DNA from: Clostridium_AW malenominatum
Lineage (GTDB): Bacteria > Bacillota > Clostridia > Clostridiales > Clostridiaceae
Length of the DNA stretch: 64,000 nt
NCBI RefSeq assembly: GCF_039521365.1
Contig: NZ_BAAACF010000003.1
Coordinates: forward strand, 434,001-498,000
Reading direction: 5' to 3'
How positions within the stretch are numbered: position 1 is the stretch's first letter; each line of letters begins with the position of its first letter. Below the pieces are notes generated by a model. It had not been told where the DNA came from, searched no databases, and saw only the letters and a program-made list of their open reading frames with translations. Below are positions 61,678-64,000 of this stretch, in pieces. Position numbers and translations under genes: made by a program.

Positions 61678-61977
61678 ATGAATGTTTCATTTGATGCTAA
61701 TACTAAAGAAGCGTTAATTAAAGCTCTTGAAGATAATCAAAAATCTGCTGTAAGAATATTATTAAAAGGTCATTCTTGAGCAGGCCCATATTTTTCAGTT
61801 GTTCTGGACGAACAACTAAATGACGATGAATCAGTAATTGTAGAAGGTATAAAATTTGTAGCTAAAAAAGATATTACTCATTTATTACAAGATGCACAAA
61901 TTCGCTACAAAAAAGGCTTATTTAGAGGTAGCTTTAATGTTTACTCCTTTGGTAGCGGGGCAACCTGTCGAAAATAA
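61678..61977 (+). CDS. HesB-like selenoprotein (selenocysteine at in-frame UGA)
   Basis: A 99-residue protein read through TGA at 61777-61779 as selenocysteine 34. The frame is open on both sides: VRILLKGHS-Sec-AGPYFSVVLDE, then IVEGIKFVAKKDITHLL, and a C-terminal GSGATC (Cys97). This is the HesB/IscA A-type fold with Sec in place of the first cluster-ligand cysteine, a known selenoprotein group in clostridia. AGGAGG lies seven bases before ATG 61678. A SECIS hairpin lies at the right distance after the UGA. The strong promoter and operator argue against a pseudogene. Standard callers would miss or truncate it. The redox or Fe-S role is by family. Confidence 0.88.
61797..61817 (+). promoter_or_regulatory. 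Bacterial SECIS element
   Basis: Perfect eight-bp hairpin AGTTGTTC/GAACAACT with loop TGGAC, inside the coding region. A G is the second loop base, and the loop starts 25 bases after the UGA, within the 16-37 base range described for bacterial SECIS elements read by SelB. Confidence 0.85.
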
Positions 61978-61995
61978 TTTCAATATTATCAATTT

Positions 61996-62042
61996 AATTA
62001 AAAGAAAAAAGTATGCAAAATACATACTTTTTTCTTTTAATT
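61996..62042 (+). terminator. Terminator after the selenoprotein gene
   Basis: Perfect 20-bp stem (61996-62015 with 62023-62042) and a seven-base loop. Confidence 0.85.
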
Positions 62043-62079
62043 GGTTTTTGCAAGTTTCATTTCTTTTGTTATATTTAAC

Positions 62080-62199
62080 TTATCAACATAATTTGAAACT
62101 TTGTCCACACTTTTAGTGGATAACCTTATACTAAACACATATTGATTGCGTTGGATTATATATATAAATTAACATTATCCACAGAAATGCTGTTGATAA
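62080..62199. other. DnaA-box cluster B
   Basis: Five sites in 120 bases: TTATCAACA (62080), TTGTCCACA (62101), TTATCCACT on the minus strand (62115-62123), TTATCCACA (62175, perfect) and TTATCAACA on the minus strand (62191-62199). The region 61978-62276 otherwise holds only the terminator at 61996 and the 3' flank of the transaldolase gene. Confidence 0.75.
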
Positions 62200-62276
62200 C
62201 TTTTTTACTTTGCTGTGGAATAGTTTGAAATATAATCTTGCATATTCTGCAATTTACTTTGCAATTTTATTACTTT

Positions 62277-62918
62277 TTATACCATTTTTCTATAATCTTC
62301 TAGAAATTTTTCTATTCCCATGTCGGTTAATGGATGTTTCAACATTTGCTCTAATACCTTAAATGGTATTGTCGCTATATCTGATCCTGCTTTAGCGCAT
62401 TCTAGCACATGCATAGGAGTTCTTATGCTAGCAGAAATTACTTCTGTATTTATTCCATATATATTAAATATCTCCATAATGTCTTTCACTATTTGAAGCC
62501 CACCATTACCTATATCATCCACTCTTCCTAAAAATGGACTAACATATGTTGCTCCTGCTTTTGCTGCCATCAAAGCCTGTTGTGCCGAAAAAATCAATGT
62601 AACATTTGTATGTATACCTTTTTTACTTAGCTCATTAACAGCCTTTATTCCTTCTTCACACATAGGAATTTTCACCACTATGTTTTTATGTAGTTTAGAT
62701 AATTCTATGCCCTCTTTAACCATTTGTGAAGATTCTAGGCTAATAACTTCTGCACTTATAGGCCCATCTACTATGGAACATATTTCTTCAATGACCTCTT
62801 TTAAATCTCTTCCCTCTTTAGCAATTAAACTAGGATTAGTAGTTACTCCATTCAAAATTCCCCAAGAAGCAGCTCTCTTAATTTCATCAACATTAGCAGT
62901 ATCAATAAAGATTTTCAT
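62277..62918 (-). CDS. Transaldolase/fructose-6-phosphate aldolase, TalC type
   Basis: A short (213-residue) class I aldolase of the pentose-phosphate route. It begins MKIFIDTANVDEIK, with GVTTNPSLIAKEGRD, the Schiff-base lysine in IVVKIPMCEEG, and VTLIFSAQQALMAAKAGA. Whether it is a true transaldolase or cleaves fructose-6-phosphate cannot be told here. ATG 62916-62918 follows GGTGAGG at eight bases; the GTG three codons earlier overlaps that site. It is a single-gene unit. Confidence 0.93.
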   Translation of the reverse strand: MKIFIDTANVDEIKRAASWGILNGVTTNPSLIAKEGRDLKEVIEEICSIVDGPISAEVISLESSQMVKEGIELSKLHKNIVVKIPMCEEGIKAVNELSKKGIHTNVTLIFSAQQALMAAKAGATYVSPFLGRVDDIGNGGLQIVKDIMEIFNIYGINTEVISASIRTPMHVLECAKAGSDIATIPFKVLEQMLKHPLTDMGIEKFLEDYRKMV

Positions 62919-63176
62919 TTTAAGCACCTCACCTTTAATTTAAATTATAGAATTATTATATCACAACAAGTTTTACTTTTATACTTGCATTTATTCCAAT
63001 AATATCCACGCACAACTCGACATTTTTTCCATCTCCTTACTTTTATTTATATTAAATTTTTGTCATAAGTTTATTATATCTATTATTTAAATAATTCTTT
63101 TTAAATGAAGCTTGTCCATTGATAATACTAACTTTATATCTATAGTAAAAATATGTATTTTGTTATTTGAAATCTA

Positions 63177-63205
63177 TTGACATTTGAATTAAATGGTAGT
63201 ATAGT
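63177..63205 (+). promoter_or_regulatory. Promoter of the abrB-like gene
   Basis: TTGACA (63177-63182) and TATAGT (63200-63205) with a 17-base spacer. A second TATAAT lies near 63281. An inverted repeat ATTTGGT/ACCAAAT (about 63297-63319) just before the ribosome site may serve autoregulation. The gap 62919-63337 holds nothing else I can identify. Confidence 0.6.
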
Positions 63206-63337
63206 AACATTAGGTAAGATTTTATAAGAATTTTGTAGTTTTATAAAATAATTTACAAAGGTTTTAAGTGAATACATTTTGTATAATTATGTTACTATTT
63301 GGTGAATTTTGAACCAAATCATAAGGAGGAATTGTAA

Positions 63338-63580
63338 ATGAAATCAACAGGAGTTGTAAGAAGAGTAGATGAACTTGGTAGAATAGTAATACCTATAGAA
63401 TTAAGAAGGACGCTTGATATTGCAGAAAAGGATGCTTTAGAAATTTACGTAGATGGCGAACAAATCATATTAAAAAAATATGAGCCAGCTTGTATTTTCT
63501 GTGGTGATGCAAGAGACGTTATTAACTATAAAGGAAAAAATATCTGCAAAAATTGCTTGCAAGAATTAAAAGCAGATTAA
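63338..63580 (+). CDS. abrB: AbrB/SpoVT-family transition-state regulator
   Basis: 80 residues: an N-terminal swapped-hairpin DNA-binding domain (STGVVRRVDELGRIVIPIEL) and a C-terminal zinc-like module with two CxxC pairs (CIFC near 52, CKNC near 71). This form is typical of clostridial AbrB, which represses stationary-phase, solvent and sporulation genes. AAGGAGG precedes the ATG. It is transcribed alone with a long 5' region and ends at a strong terminator. Confidence 0.95.
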   Translation: MKSTGVVRRVDELGRIVIPIELRRTLDIAEKDALEIYVDGEQIILKKYEPACIFCGDARDVINYKGKNICKNCLQELKAD

Positions 63581-63600
63581 TATATTTTCACTCTATCCCC

Positions 63601-63622
63601 CCCACATGAGTCATCATGTGGG
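63601..63622 (+). terminator. Terminator after abrB
   Basis: Nine-bp stem CCCACATGA/TCATGTGGG, four-base loop, then TCTTTTTT. Confidence 0.9.
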
Positions 63623-63638
63623 TCTTTTTTATAATGAA

Positions 63639-63670
63639 AAGGAGCTTTAACCTTTAAGTTAAAACTCCTT
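63639..63670 (-). terminator. Terminator of the NlpC/P60 gene
   Basis: Stem AAAGGAG-TTTAAC with GTTAAA-CTCCTT (one mismatch) and a six-base loop, just after the minus-strand stop at 63677. Confidence 0.7.
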
Positions 63671-63676
63671 AATTTC

Positions 63677-64000
63677 CTATCTCACTCTTCTTGCGCCACT
63701 ATAATCGCTTCTAGTTAATGGTGATATCTTTATAACATCTCCTGTTCTCGGTGCATGTATATAAGCATTATTTCCTACATAAATACCCACGTGATGAGCA
63801 GGATATCCAAAGAAAACTAAATCTCCCGGTTGAAGATCTCCCCTAGCTATAGGTGTACCAAAATTCTGTTGGTCTTGTGAAACTCTTGGTATAGTTACTC
63901 CAAAATGATTAAATACATATCTTGTAAATCCTGAACAATCAAAAGTTTTAGGACCATTTCCTCCCCATTGATAAGGTGTACCTAAAAAGTTTGAAGCATA
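63677..64000 (-). CDS. NlpC/P60 cell-wall endopeptidase, C-terminal part (gene runs off the right edge)
   Basis: The last 107 residues are in the window. The catalytic triad of NlpC/P60 is visible: Cys in TFDCSGFTRYVF, His in PAHHVGIYVG and a third polar residue in NAYIHAPRTG. It cleaves gamma-D-Glu-containing stem peptides of peptidoglycan. The window starts inside YASNFLGTPYQWGG, so the N-terminal signal peptide and any binding repeats are outside. The stop is TAG at 63677-63679 and a terminator follows. Confidence 0.94.
   Translation of the reverse strand, partial: YASNFLGTPYQWGGNGPKTFDCSGFTRYVFNHFGVTIPRVSQDQQNFGTPIARGDLQPGDLVFFGYPAHHVGIYVGNNAYIHAPRTGDVIKISPLTRSDYSGARRVR

Noticed and set aside
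61678..61977. Reading the TGA at 61777 as a plain stop and the locus as a pseudogene.
   Set aside because: The frame stays open with family-consistent text on both sides, a SECIS hairpin lies at the correct distance, and promoter, ribosome site and terminator are intact.
61892..62116. A 74-codon plus-strand frame after the selenoprotein UGA.
   Set aside because: It overlaps the selenoprotein C-terminus in another frame, reads through the terminator and has no ribosome site.
60459..62199. Calling the DnaA-box clusters the chromosomal oriC.
   Set aside because: dnaA, dnaN, rpmH and gyrase genes are absent, and no unwinding element was proven; only the box clusters can be stated.
1..64000. CRISPR arrays, tRNA or rRNA genes, insertion sequences and prophage genes.
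   Set aside because: No regularly spaced repeats, cloverleaf sequences, transposase motifs or phage gene runs were seen on either strand.

Overview
The window is AT-rich DNA from a low-GC, endospore-forming anaerobe, most likely a Clostridium sensu stricto. The evidence is the anaerobic ribonucleotide reductase (NrdD/NrdG), hybrid-cluster protein, ferredoxin and Mrp, the spore-maturation genes spmA/spmB, T-box controlled aminoacyl-tRNA synthetases, many SbsA-Ig/GH73/amidase wall hydrolases, and a selenoprotein. Part of the gene order (metG, tatD, yabE-like, rnmV, ksgA, abrB-type genes) resembles the neighbourhood clockwise of oriC in Bacillus and Clostridium, but dnaA/dnaN are absent. I cannot name the species. 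No tRNA, rRNA, CRISPR array, prophage or insertion sequence was seen.

Layout. 1-6 kb: ileS (5' part) with T-box leader, a double-amidase wall hydrolase, an NhaC-type antiporter with a DUF3870 gene, and murI behind a promoter plus an intrinsic-terminator-like leader. 6-12.6 kb: a metallo-hydrolase, an ArsR metal sensor, nrdDG, a YerB-like lipoprotein and a diguanylate cyclase. 12.7-19 kb: ferredoxin, Mrp ATPase, a MacB-type efflux operon and hcp. 19-25.4 kb: three unrecognised genes, then ksgA-rnmV-yabE-tatD. 25.4-32 kb: a DUF362 Fe-S protein and a sigma-54 controlled operon of a BCCT transporter, a histidine-ammonia-lyase relative that has lost the MIO-forming Ala-Ser-Gly, and a small membrane protein. 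I read this operon as ergothioneine (or another histidine betaine) uptake and cleavage. 32-41 kb: metG with a T-box, marR, and four MATE transporters, one behind what I read as a guanidine-IV (mepA) riboswitch, plus the scar of a further MATE copy.

41-48 kb: GH73 wall hydrolases, a gene remnant, an ABC transporter and spmAB. 48-51 kb: a two-component system and a pseudouridine synthase. 51-57 kb: a tryptophan-to-indole module (tryptophanase, NSS transporter, RidA, YheO/DauR-type regulator) and a second NhaC antiporter. 57-60 kb: ispF, two small unknown genes and a pair of DUF2229 proteins, the second lacking the usual cysteine segment. 60-64 kb: two clusters of DnaA boxes flanking a polysaccharide deacetylase and a HesB-like selenoprotein (in-frame UGA with a good bacterial SECIS, strong promoter and a palindromic operator), then transaldolase, abrB and an NlpC/P60 gene running off the end.

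Main points of interest: the selenoprotein hidden from ordinary gene calling, the MIO-less lyase operon under sigma-54, the guanidine-IV candidate in a MATE cluster, and the bipartite DnaA-box clusters away from dnaA. Functional assignments rest on motif recognition by eye; no database search was run.
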